A stretch of 64,000 nt of DNA from the NCBI GenBank assembly GCA_022747635.1, contig JAKTNV010000002.1:108632869-108696868 (forward strand), in the 5' to 3' direction. Source of the stretch: Hetaerina americana. Its lineage: Eukaryota > Arthropoda > Insecta > Odonata > Calopterygidae. Below the pieces are notes generated by a model. The model was not told where the DNA came from. It did not search any database and was given only the letters and a program-made list of their open reading frames with translations. This document shows, piece by piece, positions 23,097 to 33,543 of this stretch. The position numbers and the translations under genes are program-made. Numbering within the stretch: the first letter of the stretch is position 1; every line of letters begins with the position of its first letter.

Positions 23097-24482
23097 CTAT
23101 ATACTCCTTCCATCTCTCTTGGATCTTCCCTGCGTTACTACTATTACCTTAACCGCCTTATCTCCAACTGTTAGCATAGCTCTGCCTTTCTTACTTCCCG
23201 ATAACGATTTAACTTTGCTGTACAGCGCACCGATTTCACCCTTCCTCTGCAGACTTTCCATATCCTCGCACTGCGTCTTCCACCATGCTTCTTTTGCTTT
23301 ATTTGTGGCCCGTCTCAATTTATTGTTCAATTCTTTGTACTTCATTTTGCCTAGTTCTGTATTTATATTCTTCCATTTTCGCCGCTCATCCATCTTTGTA
23401 ATCATCTCATCCGTGATCCATGGTTTCCTAGTCCTTTTAGCGTTAACGGTTCCAATAGTGTCTTTTGCGGCTTTAGACAACCCTTTTTTGATATATTCCC
23501 ATTTTCCTTCGATAGTACTTAGCTCTTTACCGTCCTCCATGATTTTCTCTACCGCCTGTTTGTATTCCTTCCTTTTCAACCCATTTAATGCTTCTACATT
23601 CCATTTTCTAACTCGTCGCCCCTGCCTTATCTTTTTGAAACTTACGCTACATTTCATAACCACTAAATTGTGGTCAGAGTCCGCATCCGCTCCCGGGAAG
23701 CTGTGCGAATTTATCACACTGTTCCTAAACCTGTGTCTAACCAGGATATAATCTAGCTGATATCTTCCTGAGTCACCTGGCATTTTCCATGTATACCTGC
23801 GTCTTTTGTGGTGTCTAAACCAAGTGTTGGTGATGACTAACCCCTGTCTTCTGCAGAACTCAACTGCTTTCTCCCCGCGGTCATTCCTCGTGCCTAAACC
23901 GTAGTCCCCAACCTCATCACCATCTCTTCCTTCGCCTACCGTCGCATTCCAATCCCCATTCACTATCAAATGTTTCCCTGCAGGAACACACGCGATCATG
24001 TCCTCTAACTGATCGTATATCCTATCGACCTCTTCTTCCTTATGGTTGCTCGGTGGCATGTATACCTGAATAATAACTAAGTTTGTCGGTTCTGCTTTTA
24101 TCTCCACTAGTAGTATTCTATCCGTTACCTGCTCTATGTTGACTACGCTTCTTCCTACCTCTTCATTTAATACTATGGCAACCCCTCGTTGGCTCTCGTC
24201 CCCACCGCTGTATATTATTCTATACTTATCACACCAATAATCCCCGCTATCTTTCCATCTCACCTCGCATAGACCTAAAATATCTATATTTCCCCTTTCC
24301 ATCTCTCGCTTAACATTCTCCAATTTCCCTACCCTCATCATTGTCCTAACATTCCACGTTCCTATTCTAACTAATTTGTTCTTCTTCTCCTTCGTCTTCT
24401 GTCCTGCTGCTGCTGGTTTTCCCCTGCAAGGGTTTCGTGGGATGACGACCGCGGAAGCCTTGCCTCCCCCGCTGCCGGGCAC
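23097..24482 (-). pseudogene. LINE APE-type endonuclease ORF
   Basis: A 461-residue frame. After a Gly/Pro-rich start come RIGTWNVRTMM, ILGLCEVRWKDSGDY (catalytic Glu), IVNGDWNATVGEG (Asp/Asn pair), YTWKMPGDSGRYQLDYIL and ADSDHNLVVMK (catalytic Asp-His). These are the AP-endonuclease active-site motifs that nick the target DNA. A basic linker (KWNVEALNGLKRKEYKQAVE, ARRATNKAKEAWW-like) leads towards RT. The frame is lost before the RT at about 23097. Confidence 0.85.
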
Positions 24483-24836
24483 GACACACGGCCTTTGGGC
24501 CGAGCCCCGTGGTTGCCAGGACTCAAAATATCTCTATTGTCCATCATATTTTTCTTGGGAATGATAATTGAGGTGGTTTCCCGTTGCCTTCCTCAATAGT
24601 GTTTTTAACGTGACACCATCACTTACTGGCCGCCCCACTGGGGTCAGACGCCATTTCAGCCGCCTCACTGAGGAACAGACGCTGCGTGGACTACCTTTCG
24701 TCTGGCTCCTAACCTTCGACCTATCTGGCATGGGTGACCCTACCAGGAGCAATTTTTATTACTCCCGCCAGCACAGCTCTAGGGGTCATCAGAACGCACA
24801 AGCCCTTCCACCACGTCAAGGTTGTAGTCCAGGGAG

Positions 24837-24837
<1 letters not shown>

Positions 24838-24892
<55 letters not shown>
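24838..24892. repeat. (AT)n microsatellite
   Basis: About 27 AT units at the 5' end of the LINE and directly before a palindrome. Confidence 0.95.
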
Positions 24893-24900
24893 GTATATGA

Positions 24901-25006
24901 AGTTAGCACTAGTGGACAAAGACAAAAACACAGAAAAAGAAGAAACATTTAGTTTTTCTTCTTTTTTGTGTTTCTGTGTTTTTGTCTGTGCCCACTAGTA
25001 TTAACT
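24901..25006. repeat. Foldback inverted repeat (about 45-bp arms)
   Basis: Arms about 24901-24945 and 24958-25006 are reverse complements with a few mismatches (ACTAGTG...GACAAAAACACAG and its complement). The arms share the TTGTGTTTCTGTG-like wording of the PLE tails, and an (AT)n array adjoins, but no hammerhead core is present. Probably a shortened member of that group. Confidence 0.7.
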
Positions 25007-25321
25007 TAATGCAAATTTTTATTCATGTCAGTAAGACTTTCACAAAAGTTTTATAGTGTTATAGAGACATATATACGCACGCACACACGTTAATTATACG
25101 CCTTCTCGTACTTTTGCTGAAGAAGGTGGTAAAACATTGCGTGCCAAATTAACAGGCATGCGAAGCACAAATAATTGATTCTTCTGATGCAGACCGCTCG
25201 ACCAATTGGCACTGGTTGATCTATGGCCAATGAGGGGTTGAAAGGGGAGGAGAGGGCTGCCTTTGAAGGGAGCGAGCAGCTCATCACCCTCCGCTCTACA
25301 TCCCTTCTTCTCTGCCGGCAG
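25007..25321 (+). other. Calaxin intron 3' end with splice acceptor
   Basis: No separate gene. The last bases form a pyrimidine-rich acceptor (CCCTTCTTCTCTGCCGGCAG) ending at 25321. Confidence 0.7.
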
Positions 25322-25558
25322 GTGGAGAGGAGGCAGGAGCGGCCCAGGGCGGGAGCCAGAGCCCGCCGCCCCCCACGCACTCCCCCGGCTCCTCCGGGGG
25401 CATCGACGCCCGCCGCTGGGTGCTCTCCCTGTCCGTCCTTCTGCGCGGCACGCCACATGAGAAGAGGGCCCTCTGCTTCCACGCCTACGACCTAAACGGC
25501 GACGGCGTGCTCTCCAAGGACGAGGTGGCCCGCCTCCTCAGACACTCCCTCGCTATCG
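25322..25558 (+). CDS. CLXN: Calaxin (EFCAB1), coding exon with EF-hand 2
   Basis: Joins the 10002-10335 exon in phase 1 and stays open throughout. It starts with about 30 residues of Gly/Ala/Ser/Pro-rich linker, then IDARRWVLSLSVLLRG matches CVNVLEWIHGLSLFLRG of calaxin (the end of EF-hand 1). PHEKRALCFHAYDLNGDG then VLSKDEVARLLRHSL matches EF-hand 2. Its loop D-L-N-G-D-G-V-L-S-K-D-E has all canonical calcium ligands. The position-12 Glu of the EF-hand 1 loop is Arg here. Donor GTGAGA at 25559, phase 1. High GC, unlike the flanking introns. Confidence 0.88.
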
Positions 25559-26207
25559 GTGAGAAATTCAAACTAGTCACCCAGGAATAACGAGTGCCAT
25601 TATGTTTCACCAAGAATCGCATTTTTGTTGGCTTATTGCTTTCTATACTCGTGCCGTCTGTCAAAAAAGTGTGCCCTTTGGTATTTTGTCCGCGAAGATA
25701 TCTATCTGTATTATTCAATATTAATATTATTATTAAAACTCACATGTGCAATTAGACAATGTCAGGTGGCACACACAGTCCCAAGTATTACATTCAAACG
25801 TGCCTTGGAAAAATAACATGGCATCTCAAATCCAATCAATATCACAAAAGATAATAAATGAAATAAATTGGAAAAAATACACTTAAAGGAAACTTCCAAA
25901 CACAAATTTCTAACACAGAAAAAAGAAAATCCCGATCTCATCAACATCAGTTTCCCAATCAACAATAAAAAAAATCAAAACTAAGCCGTTACATCGAAAG
26001 TATTTACCCTGTTAGGAAAGGGCTCGAATAGTTCTGTAGATGAACTGTTCTAATCAACAATTGTTTCACCGAGAAACGAAAATAACTTTTTTTTATTCTT
26101 TCTTTGTGCCCCGCATTCCTCCCTCTAAAATGTGGATTTCCCGCATCTTTCCTTAGATCTGCCCAAGCTTTCTCTCCCTTCAGAATGTGGAACATTCATC
26201 CCTCGCG
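25559..26207 (+). other. Calaxin intron, no feature recognised
   Basis: AT-rich intron DNA beginning at the GTGAGA donor. Confidence 0.5.
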
Positions 26208-26350
26208 ATGAGTCCGATAGCCCAGTGGATTGAGCGCGGGAACGCGGATCGGAGGCCGCGGGTTCGATGTGGTTTTTCGGCCCGTAGATCTCTCTGAGAA
26301 ATCACAGGCGGCACCGGGAAAGGCATAACACCCATAAAACCCGAAATGGA
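26208..26350 (+). mobile_element. tRNA-derived SINE (family S4)
   Basis: A tRNA-like head with A box (GATAGCCCAGTGGATTGAGC) and B box (GGTTCGATG), followed by a non-tRNA body (CCCGTAGATCTCTCTGAG onward). Ends are uncertain and there is no second copy in the window. Confidence 0.5.
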
Positions 26351-26814
26351 TAAATTTTACGCACTGAATGTTGCTCAGTATCAATTGGGCTCCATTCTCA
26401 CCTATCAAACCAACTTTCGGATTGATTACTGCGATTATTAAGTCACGTCATGTACCAATACGTGTGTACCAATAAACTACATATACTTGTTCATTTTTTA
26501 TATTTCGAGTATAATGGGATACTTTCTTTTCGTGACTTATATGTTAACAAAATGCCGTTAACAATAAAGTAAACCCTTCTGGTGGTCTAAGAAATGTATT
26601 GATTAGTGTGACGGTGTAATTTTTTAAAATCTCATTGTATGAGCATCAACTAGTCGCATTTGTGTAGAGGTGTCATGATTGTGATTGTGCATGCATAGCT
26701 GGTGAACTAACACCCCCCGCCAAACGCCCTTGAGGATGCTGGCGCTGTATTGTGTTAATGGAGATACATTTCTATTGTATAAACAAATATGTATATAACC
26801 AAACCTTGCGTCCA
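26351..26814. other. Intronic, no feature recognised
   Basis: AT-rich, nothing identifiable. Confidence 0.4.
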
Positions 26815-29030
26815 TCTATAGCCTTCCTCCCCCAACCTCTCGCTGGGTTTTCCCTAAGCGCCACCCCATTCCAAAGCCTCCATACCTACCTCCATCCCAC
26901 CAGACGAGGAGACGGACTCCGCATACCATGTGGTTAACCTTACGTCCAAACCCCTAAGCCCAAAACTAACTTCTGTCTCGAACAAGGGCCTCTCATTCAC
27001 CCCAACCCCCATGGTACACCACGTGACCATCCTCGCGGACGTATGCATTTTCGCCTGAATCTCCGGTGGAGGGTATTTTGGGATTCGCAACCGTAACCCC
27101 AGCAAATATCCAGGCCCCTTCACAACGCTCTACGTAAGTTCAAGCCTGTTTCTGCCCAAGAACCCAATCCCCTCCCCTCAAACCATCCACTGGAAGTCTT
27201 TATAAACCTTCTCCTGTCCAGAATTTCCAACCCGATTTTCCTCAAGTCCCTAAATCCTCAACCTAACCTGTCTCCCACCGAATTCTCAGAATTAAGAAGG
27301 CTCATTAAGAATCCTAATATCATTATCACTTCCGCGGACAAAGGCTCAACAATTGTTGTCTTAAACAGAGGAAATTATATAAAATGAGGCTAACACACAA
27401 CTCTCGGATACCTCTTCATACCGGCAAATCCCCGAAGAATCCCACACTTCAGGAGGTAGTAATTACATTTATCGCGTCCAACGGGCCCAATGAAGGTCTA
27501 TCTCCTTCAGACTTGCCCCCCCCTCCTATCCCCTTACCAATTCTCATTTCTATATCCTTCCGAAAATTCACAAGCCTGGGAATCCTGGTCGGCCGATTGT
27601 GCCCTCTCATCACTGCCCAACGGAAAGATCCTCTGCATTTGTAAACCACTATCTCCAGCCGATAGTCCGCTCCCTACCGTCAATCACTAAAGATTCAAAC
27701 CATTTCCAGGAAAAGCTAAAACAACCTCCTTCCTTCCAGATACCGAGATTACCATGGCCACCATTGATGCCACATCCCTTTATATATCCATTCCTCACTC
27801 AGAAGGTCTCTCCGCTCTCCAATACTACCTATCCCAACACCCTAAGCCACACATACCCAGCACTGAATTTCTCCTTGGCTTTTCCAACTTCATCCTCACA
27901 TGCAATTCCTTCTCCTTTGACAATAAATTCTACTTTGAAAATCTAGGGTTTTGCCATGGGCCTCAGGTTCTGCCCTTTCGATGCTGAAAAATCGAAAAAT
28001 CCCTGATTTGACAACCCCTGAAACCTCTATTGTGGCTCAGATATATCGATGATATTTTACTTCTCTGGCCACATGTTACTGAATCCCTGAAAAAATTCAT
28101 TTCCGACCCCAGTGCTTCGTCCTCTTCTCCTTCAATTCTACCATTTCCTGCTCCAAAATCACCTTCCTAAATGTAAACTTATCATTAATAGACCGAAAAT
28201 TCCACACTTCTGCACACATAAAACCGACCAAAAAACAACAATATTTACAACATAACAGTTGCCACCCATATCACACCAAACGCTCCATTCCTTATTCCCT
28301 TTCTATGAGAAAACACAGAATCTGCAATCATCCTGACTCCCATAATTAATTCCTCTCAAATCTACACCATTTCCTTCACCAACGAGGTTATTTTGAATCC
28401 ACGCTAAACGAAAAAAATCCGAAGAAATGCTTACCCTCCCTAAACCTCCTCCACCGCAGAAATCCACCATCTTTCAATTTGGAACATATACTTCCTTGGA
28501 CTAGAGTCTCTGAAGTTAATCCTAAAAAACCTCCACCCTATCCTCAAAAACCAGGATGCCACCATATGTCTTTACCCAAATACCTCCTCTCACCTTTATC
28601 AATTTCCTCCGTTACTTTCAAACGCCCCGCCAACTTATCAGATCTCCTCAAATCAATCAATCCACTCCTTAAATCCCCACCCCGTCCCAAAGTCACTCCC
28701 TTGCCCTGCAATGAACCTAGATGCAAAACATGTCCTATTTTCAAAACCAGAATCCCATCCGCTTTTTAACTCTCTCCCACCAATTCCCTACTCCTCATGT
28801 GCTTCCAGCAATGTAGCTTACCTTCTGAAGTGCCAACTGTGCCCTGCCTATTATATTGGACAGTGTACCACACCCCTTAATATTAGAGTCAATAACCATC
28901 GCGCCACATGTAAGAAGTCTTCCCTGATTGGGATGCTCCCAATCCCAAAACACGCCTCCGAACAAAACACTCCCTTTGATAAATGCTACATTGTAGGAAA
29001 TAGATTAAGGAAAATGGATGGGAACACATA
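26815..29030 (+). mobile_element. Penelope-like element, decayed (RT plus GIY-YIG endonuclease)
   Basis: The + strand carries the PLE protein in broken frames. An N-terminal NKGLSFTPTP is near 26980. IITSADKGSTIVVLNRGNY is readable near 27320-27380. HFYILPKIHKPGNPGRPIV and SSAFVNHYLQPIVRSLPSI lie at 27540-27690. ATIDATSLYISIPHSEGLSA at 27755-27815 is the first catalytic Asp region (TLDVTSLYTNIP in the family). LRYIDDILL is at about 28030-28060 (the YIDD box). VTFKRPANLSDLL and a CxxPRCKTCPIF linker are near 28610-28745. A GIY-YIG-type region with CSSNVAYLLKCQLCPAYYIG and LNIRVNNHRATC lies at 28795-28915. Numerous stops and frameshifts make it a dead copy. It lies in sense orientation in the calaxin intron. 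The same-strand hammerhead terminus follows at 29.4 kb after a SINE. Confidence 0.88.
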
Positions 29031-29039
29031 GAAAGGATG

Positions 29040-29156
29040 AACTCGGGAGAGGTGGGGAAGGCGGAGTCAAGCAGATTACAAGTTTAAAAATCTTTCTTTG
29101 ACCGGGACTTGAACACCGGATGTTTCCAATTGCCGGGAGGATGCTCTAACCACAAA
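29040..29156 (-). mobile_element. tRNA-derived SINE (family S3), inserted between PLE body and its terminus
   Basis: Minus-strand tRNA-like head with B box (GGTGTTCAAGTCCCGGTCAA) and a following body similar to the 51.3-kb copy (GTGATCC/GTAATCTGC and a GCCTTCCCCACC-type block). It lies just after the GIY-YIG region of the PLE. Confidence 0.6.
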
Positions 29157-29360
29157 ATTCAATTTACGTATTCAACTTATAGTAGTCTCCAAATTTGGCA
29201 TTTGTTTTATTCAAATTTTTGAACGCTAAATAATATGAGTTTACTTGAGTAAAAATATCAATTTATCTTTCCATTCAATTTTATTGAGTACCACTAATTT
29301 CAACCAATTACAGGTTCCCCTGTAATCCCCTTACCCCGCTCCCCTTTTTACATCCACCAT

Positions 29361-29514
29361 TTATAAAAACACAGGTGTAGATTTTTAAACCATAGAAACA
29401 CAAAGAATCAGAATCTGAAGACGACGGCCGAGCCGTCGAAACGTCAAAACAACATATGTGAATGTACTTTCTTTGTGTCTCTATAGTTTAAAAATCTACA
29501 TCTGTGTTTTTATA
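29361..29514. repeat. Inverted repeat flanking a hammerhead at the PLE 3' end
   Basis: Arm 29361-29404 (TATAAAAACACAGGTGTAG onward) is the reverse complement of 29471-29514 (...CATCTGTGTTTTTATA) with a few mismatches. Between them sits the hammerhead core. The right arm plus the following TGTGCGTCGCCGAAGAGCG block matches the left arm of the 60.7-kb module. Confidence 0.75.
29405..29455 (+). ncRNA. Hammerhead ribozyme at PLE terminus
   Basis: CTGAAGA at 29415-29421, a 6-bp stem II GACGGC/GCCGTC with a CGA loop, GAAA at 29438-29441, a single A-U pair with a CG loop as stem III, then UC with predicted cleavage after C29445. Base pairing of stem I right next to the core is weak; the outer inverted repeat may compensate. 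It is downstream of, and on the same strand as, the PLE body, and on the sense strand of the calaxin intron. Confidence 0.65.
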
Positions 29515-29548
29515 TATTTGTGCGTCGCCGAAGAGCGTTTCATTTCGA

Positions 29549-29550
<2 letters not shown>

Positions 29551-29614
<64 letters not shown>
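29551..29614. repeat. (AT)n microsatellite
   Basis: Follows the PLE tail directly (after TTTCGAAG). Confidence 0.95.
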
Positions 29615-29616
<2 letters not shown>

Positions 29617-29734
29617 TCAGAGTCTCTCTTGAAGAAGGCCTCTGAGAGGGCCGAAAGCTCGAACAATTTACCGTGTGAGTGTTCTTTTAAATGTGTCTAT
29701 TCTTTTCTATTTGTGTTATATTGTGTCAGCCCAT
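29615..29734 (+). mobile_element. PLE-tail-like module with degenerate hammerhead
   Basis: Between two (AT)n arrays. TTGAAGA at 29635-29641 stands for CTGANGA (first C changed). A GGCC/GGCC stem II is followed by GAAA GCTC, then CCGTGTGAGTGTTCTTTTA, the conserved tail. It reads like a second, divergent PLE terminus next to the first. The ribozyme is probably inactive because of the C-to-T change in the core. Confidence 0.5.
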
Positions 29735-29738
29735 TATA

Positions 29739-29770
<32 letters not shown>

Positions 29771-29771
29771 C

Positions 29772-29804
<33 letters not shown>
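29735..29804. repeat. (AT)n microsatellite
   Basis: TA repeats with CA interruptions. Confidence 0.95.
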
Positions 29805-29825
29805 ATCGGCCTGTATGCGTAACTC

Positions 29826-29880
29826 ACTGTACCTGAGGATGACGCCGAAGCGTTGCACTTAGTTGTACCGAATAAAATTG
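29826..29880 (+). ncRNA. Degenerate hammerhead-like remnant
   Basis: CTGAGGA at 29833-29839 is followed by a perfect ACGC/GCGT hairpin with a CGAA loop, as in stem II. The expected GAAA is TGCA, so the catalytic box is lost. It follows an (AT)n array like the intact modules. Confidence 0.35.
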
Positions 29881-29889
29881 AGTGGAAAG

Positions 29890-30735
29890 ATACATATTTA
29901 TTTTTACGTTAGTGATAATGTATTTCCACAAAGTTAATCCTGAAAACATCGAAAATATGTGTTTATTTTTATGACCATCTTGATTTATACATGATTTATT
30001 AAACAATCTAATTACAAGCGAATTCACTTTTCCATGCTAATTTAGTTTCCTCACGAAATTCAGGAGTAGCAATGGAACGAAAACAAAAGCCTCTGTACAG
30101 TGGTTTTCCATGACAATCATTTCTGTTTTCATTCAATATAACGTCTTTTCTTCTTCAATTATATCCGATTAATATTGAGGGTCATTGAAAATACAACGTC
30201 TTCTTTCTCGATGAAATGCAAACCATACATGTAGATAGGTTCAATTATAATATTTAAAATTACTCTCTTCCTTTCTTTGAGATGGAGCTTTGAAGAGTTA
30301 TCACGAACCTTAACAATATGGTACCAATTGTTTTGTCCCAGATATTCCTAGGCAACTTGGTGTCCTCATCCAAGATTCGAATTCCACAAAATACCTTCCA
30401 AAATCCTCGAGAACAAATAAACCAACATTATAAGCATTTATATCCCTGATGTTTAAACATTGTGCTGCCATAATTTGTTTTGGCAAGTGTACCTAATACG
30501 TATTCATCTCGCTCGCATCGGCACTAGTGATGGCCAACTGGGTGGGGCGCGCTTTTCCACTGACCCCGGGGGGATATCGTATGCCTCTGGATGCCCCCAA
30601 CTTTACCGATCCCGTGTAAATCAACCTGCGGGTTGGATTCTGCGGTGAACGGTGAATGTTTTGACGAGACAAAAAATTTTCTCCCTTCAAATTCAAGTTT
30701 CGTATTAATTAAAATTTCGAAAGAGGTGATGCTTT
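29890..30735. other. Intronic, no feature recognised
   Basis: AT-rich, no family match. Confidence 0.4.
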
Positions 30736-31088
30736 TCTCTGTCGCGGGGATCGAGACGGTGCGGTGGATATCGTGCTGGCTTCCCACCCAGAGGGCCCGG
30801 GTTCAAATCCCGGCAATGTTGAATATTTTTCAGCGGTATCCCGATTCCTACTTGAGGTGCTTTGAGTGCGTGAGTGAGTGAGTTTGGAGAGCACTTAGAG
30901 TTAGTACGCCGTCCGTCGGATGGGACGTTAACCTGTGGACCCCTTGGCGCCTTTCGCAAAGAGTAGGTTAATGCCGACACCGAGTTTCTCTCCACACTTC
31001 ATCCTTTCCTGTCCATCCCTAATGGCTCAAATCACCTCAGCTGTCGGTCACCTCCCATTAAATACTTCTACTACTACTTCTATGTCGC
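30736..31088 (+). mobile_element. tRNA-derived SINE (family S1) with target-site duplication
   Basis: Element 30747-31077. A tRNA-like head with A box (GTGCGGTGGATATCGTG) and B box (GGTTCAAATCCC) is followed by a body with CTACTTGAGGTGCTTTGAG, CCTTGGCGCCTTTCGCAAAG and TTCATCCTTTCCTGTCCATC, and a TAC-repeat 3' end. Probable target-site duplication: TTCTCTGTCGC at 30736-30746 versus TTCTATGTCGC at 31078-31088 (one mismatch). This is the longest of three copies in the window. Confidence 0.85.
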
Positions 31089-32138
31089 TTGCTTTATCTC
31101 ATCTTTACGAGGATATAAAGCAAGCTCGGTCGCTCATTCTAAAAGTTCTAGCGGATTAAGTACACTTGTTGGTGACGACTGATACCTGGTATCAGTTACA
31201 ATGTACTTCGATCCAAAAAGCTAGCAGAGTCCCTAGTTAGATTGAATCTCACACAAGAAGTCCTCTGAAACTCTGGGCGAACCTTTCCTTAAAAGCCTTC
31301 AGTTAACTGCGGCCTCATCGGCAGGTATGCAAATCGTCGCAATGAATCATTCCAAGAAAGGGTAAATGGCTGCATACTCGAGAACTATTTGCCTCCTCCG
31401 TTTCACCCCCCCCCCCCCCCGCCCGAACCCTTTCCTTAATCGCGGAAAAGGAACTTCGCGAAACTTTGCCGGAGGCAGTCTCTATGAGTTACTCGTACCG
31501 CGGGGACCCTTGACCTTTATTGTGCTCGAACCCTCCACTCTGTGGATCTGAAATCCCCCGCACACACTCCTCTTACCCGTTGCATTATAAAAATAAGTTT
31601 TTTGTTATCAGGGCATTCAGGGGAACTTTTAAGAGGTCACACTATTTCCTTTCAAATTTCATACTTAATTTATTATATCACTCCAAAGTAATTTCAGTGT
31701 ACAAGAACGTACTAACCGTTTTAGAGGGAAAAAACTGATAATTATGAATATAATTATTTATTTAACAAAAACATCGACAAACTCATTTGATTTTGCATTT
31801 TAGTATTTTTCTGAGCATATTTTTGGAAGAGTGACCAAAATTGCACTTCTTCGATGAAGTAGGATGTCTCTTTTCATGTCCGAGAAATGTCCAGAAATAC
31901 ATACTAAGAAAATGGATCCCCTGAACATTTTATTGAGAATAGTGCACACATTAAATGACACCATACTATAACTCGACTAAAAAAGGAATACAAAAAAGCT
32001 CACACACACATTGTTGCCAAGGATCAATAAAATATCTTGGAAAGTTTTTTAAAGAATTCGCCCTCGTAGTTGCCTGATTGAAACGTCATGAGTCGAGTAC
32101 AAGGATGTTCTGTAGTCCTTAATAGGACTGAAAGATAA
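31089..32138. other. Intronic, no gene; one poly-C run
   Basis: A poly-C run of about 15 lies at 31406-31420. Otherwise featureless AT-rich sequence. Confidence 0.45.
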
Positions 32139-32530
32139 CAGTTTCAGGTTTAACTTTGTGGAATTCCTTCTTTATGAGGGTAAAAAGAAACTTTACACTC
32201 CCACAATAAAGATTTAATATTTCACGACCATAGTAATGTGAGCCAGTAACCTTCCAATACATACCCTCCCCCTCCCCTAAGACCACTGATAGGCTGCTGC
32301 ACCTAAACTCAACTTATTCCTTCTCCCTTACTCCTCCCTACCTTACCCCCTCTCCTCTCCTTTACTCCCTCTACATTACTCCCCTCTTGAAGCCAGACTA
32401 TATAAGTTGAAGAAATGCTGATGTGTGTTACCTGATGATGATGCGCAGTATCGAAACCATGGTCGTGCGAAGTATTAATTCTTCACGTGGAAGTGTAAAG
32501 TTTTTTCCCCTCATAAGGACTGAATGATGG
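32139..32530. mobile_element. Inverted hammerhead module with CT-rich core
   Basis: The left arm 32139-32233 (minus) and right arm about 32457-32530 (plus) are inverted copies of the tail of the 7.8-kb module. Between them are about 130 bp of CT-rich sequence and the AGACTATATAAGTTGAAGAA block that precedes the hammerhead. The left arm stops at the cleavage-site end of its ribozyme; the right one is complete. A CT-rich spacer upstream of the ribozyme is also seen at the PLE copies near 29.3, 50.5 and 60.9 kb. Confidence 0.65.
32425..32472 (+). ncRNA. Type I hammerhead ribozyme
   Basis: CTGATGA at 32432-32438, stem II GATG/TATC (one G-U) with a CGCAG loop, GAAA at 32453-32456, a short stem III in ACCATGGT, then UC with predicted cleavage after C32464. 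Stem I begins with UAC/GUG. It is the same family as the 7.9-kb copy, and lies in sense orientation in the second recognised calaxin intron. Confidence 0.72.
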
Positions 32531-33540
32531 TTGATTAGCTTCCTCACCCGCGTCAAAAACAACTTCTCGTGGTATTAAATCAAGCATATTCATATTTGCG
32601 TAATAAAGTCATTTAGGCCCTTATGATATTCGTGTGGGTCGTGCTATCAATGGGGTTACAATTGCGATTGCGGTATGACTCCCATGTGTGCCTATCTCAC
32701 AGGAGTAATTTAGAGGATGACTGTGAATAGAACCACAACTCTCAAAGTGGTAATGAAATGGGCTGTCTCGATATCAAAACGGAATTGCCTCGAGCACATT
32801 CGAAGTGAAAGAACTAAATTTTTCCAGCCCCGATGTGAATAGTTCATCACACCTCCATATTCCTCAACGCCGGAGGGTGAAATACCGAGAGAGATAGGGG
32901 GAGGGAGGGGCGGGAGATGGCGGTGACGAGGGAGGGGGATGAAAAGGCATGTTCTATGGGTTGATTGGACCCAAGTTCCCAAAACTGGGCAGAGAGGAGG
33001 CTGCGGCCAACCCGCCTCGATAAATCCTCCCCAGAGGATCATCGATCGACCCGCAACATCTTACGGGGAAGGCCGGGGGATGAGGCTACCGTGAGGGAAG
33101 AAAGGGTAAGCTTTAATTTGAACCAAAATAGAATGCAGAGCAGAGTGAACGTGATTCATTTACAGCTCTCAATGATTTCCTTAAAGTTTAATTTAGGCCA
33201 CATGAAATTAAGTGCTTGTTGAAATTACTTCAGTAATGCCTTCATCATATTTTTTAATCGGCACATGTATTTATGCTCTCAAACAATTATTATCGGATTC
33301 CAAAAAATCGAAATACGATTTCTTTAGTCCAGTCTCGTAATCACATTTAGAACTTCGTTAATTAATTGTATTCCATTAGTTTACGTACATAAAAGCGTGA
33401 ATGAATGCTGCATGATGATTCCGAGCATTCTAACGAGTGGCCTCGAAGTGGAAGATCATGCTTCAGTCGCTATTTGACTTCTTTCGCTCGTTCAACAATA
33501 TTTTTCATTGTAAGATCTTGTGCTTTCCCCGTTTATCTTT
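32531..33540. other. Intronic, no feature recognised
   Basis: A GC-rich purine patch lies at 32870-33000. Nothing coding supported. Confidence 0.4.
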
Positions 33541-33543
33541 TTT

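Larger units (their letters stand above)
21464..24837 (-). mobile_element. RTE-like LINE, nearly full length (about 3.4 kb)
   Basis: The most complete retrotransposon in the window. In minus-strand order: a 5' UTR (24837-24483, with GAGGAAGGCAACGGGAAACC), an APE-type endonuclease ORF, reverse transcriptase, a C-terminal domain, and a short 3' UTR ending in GGTAGATTACCTT plus A12. A single APE-RT protein, about 3.3 kb length and AAT-like short-repeat 3' ends on sister copies point to the RTE clade (inference). At least two frameshifts, near 23095 and 22110, inactivate it. It lies antisense in the calaxin intron between two (AT)n arrays. Related fragments lie at 14.2, 18.5, 19.0, 36.3, 61.1 and 63.3 kb. 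Confidence 0.88.

Noticed and set aside
23119..23751. 210-codon plus-strand frame
   Set aside because: Mirror frame of the minus-strand LINE endonuclease.
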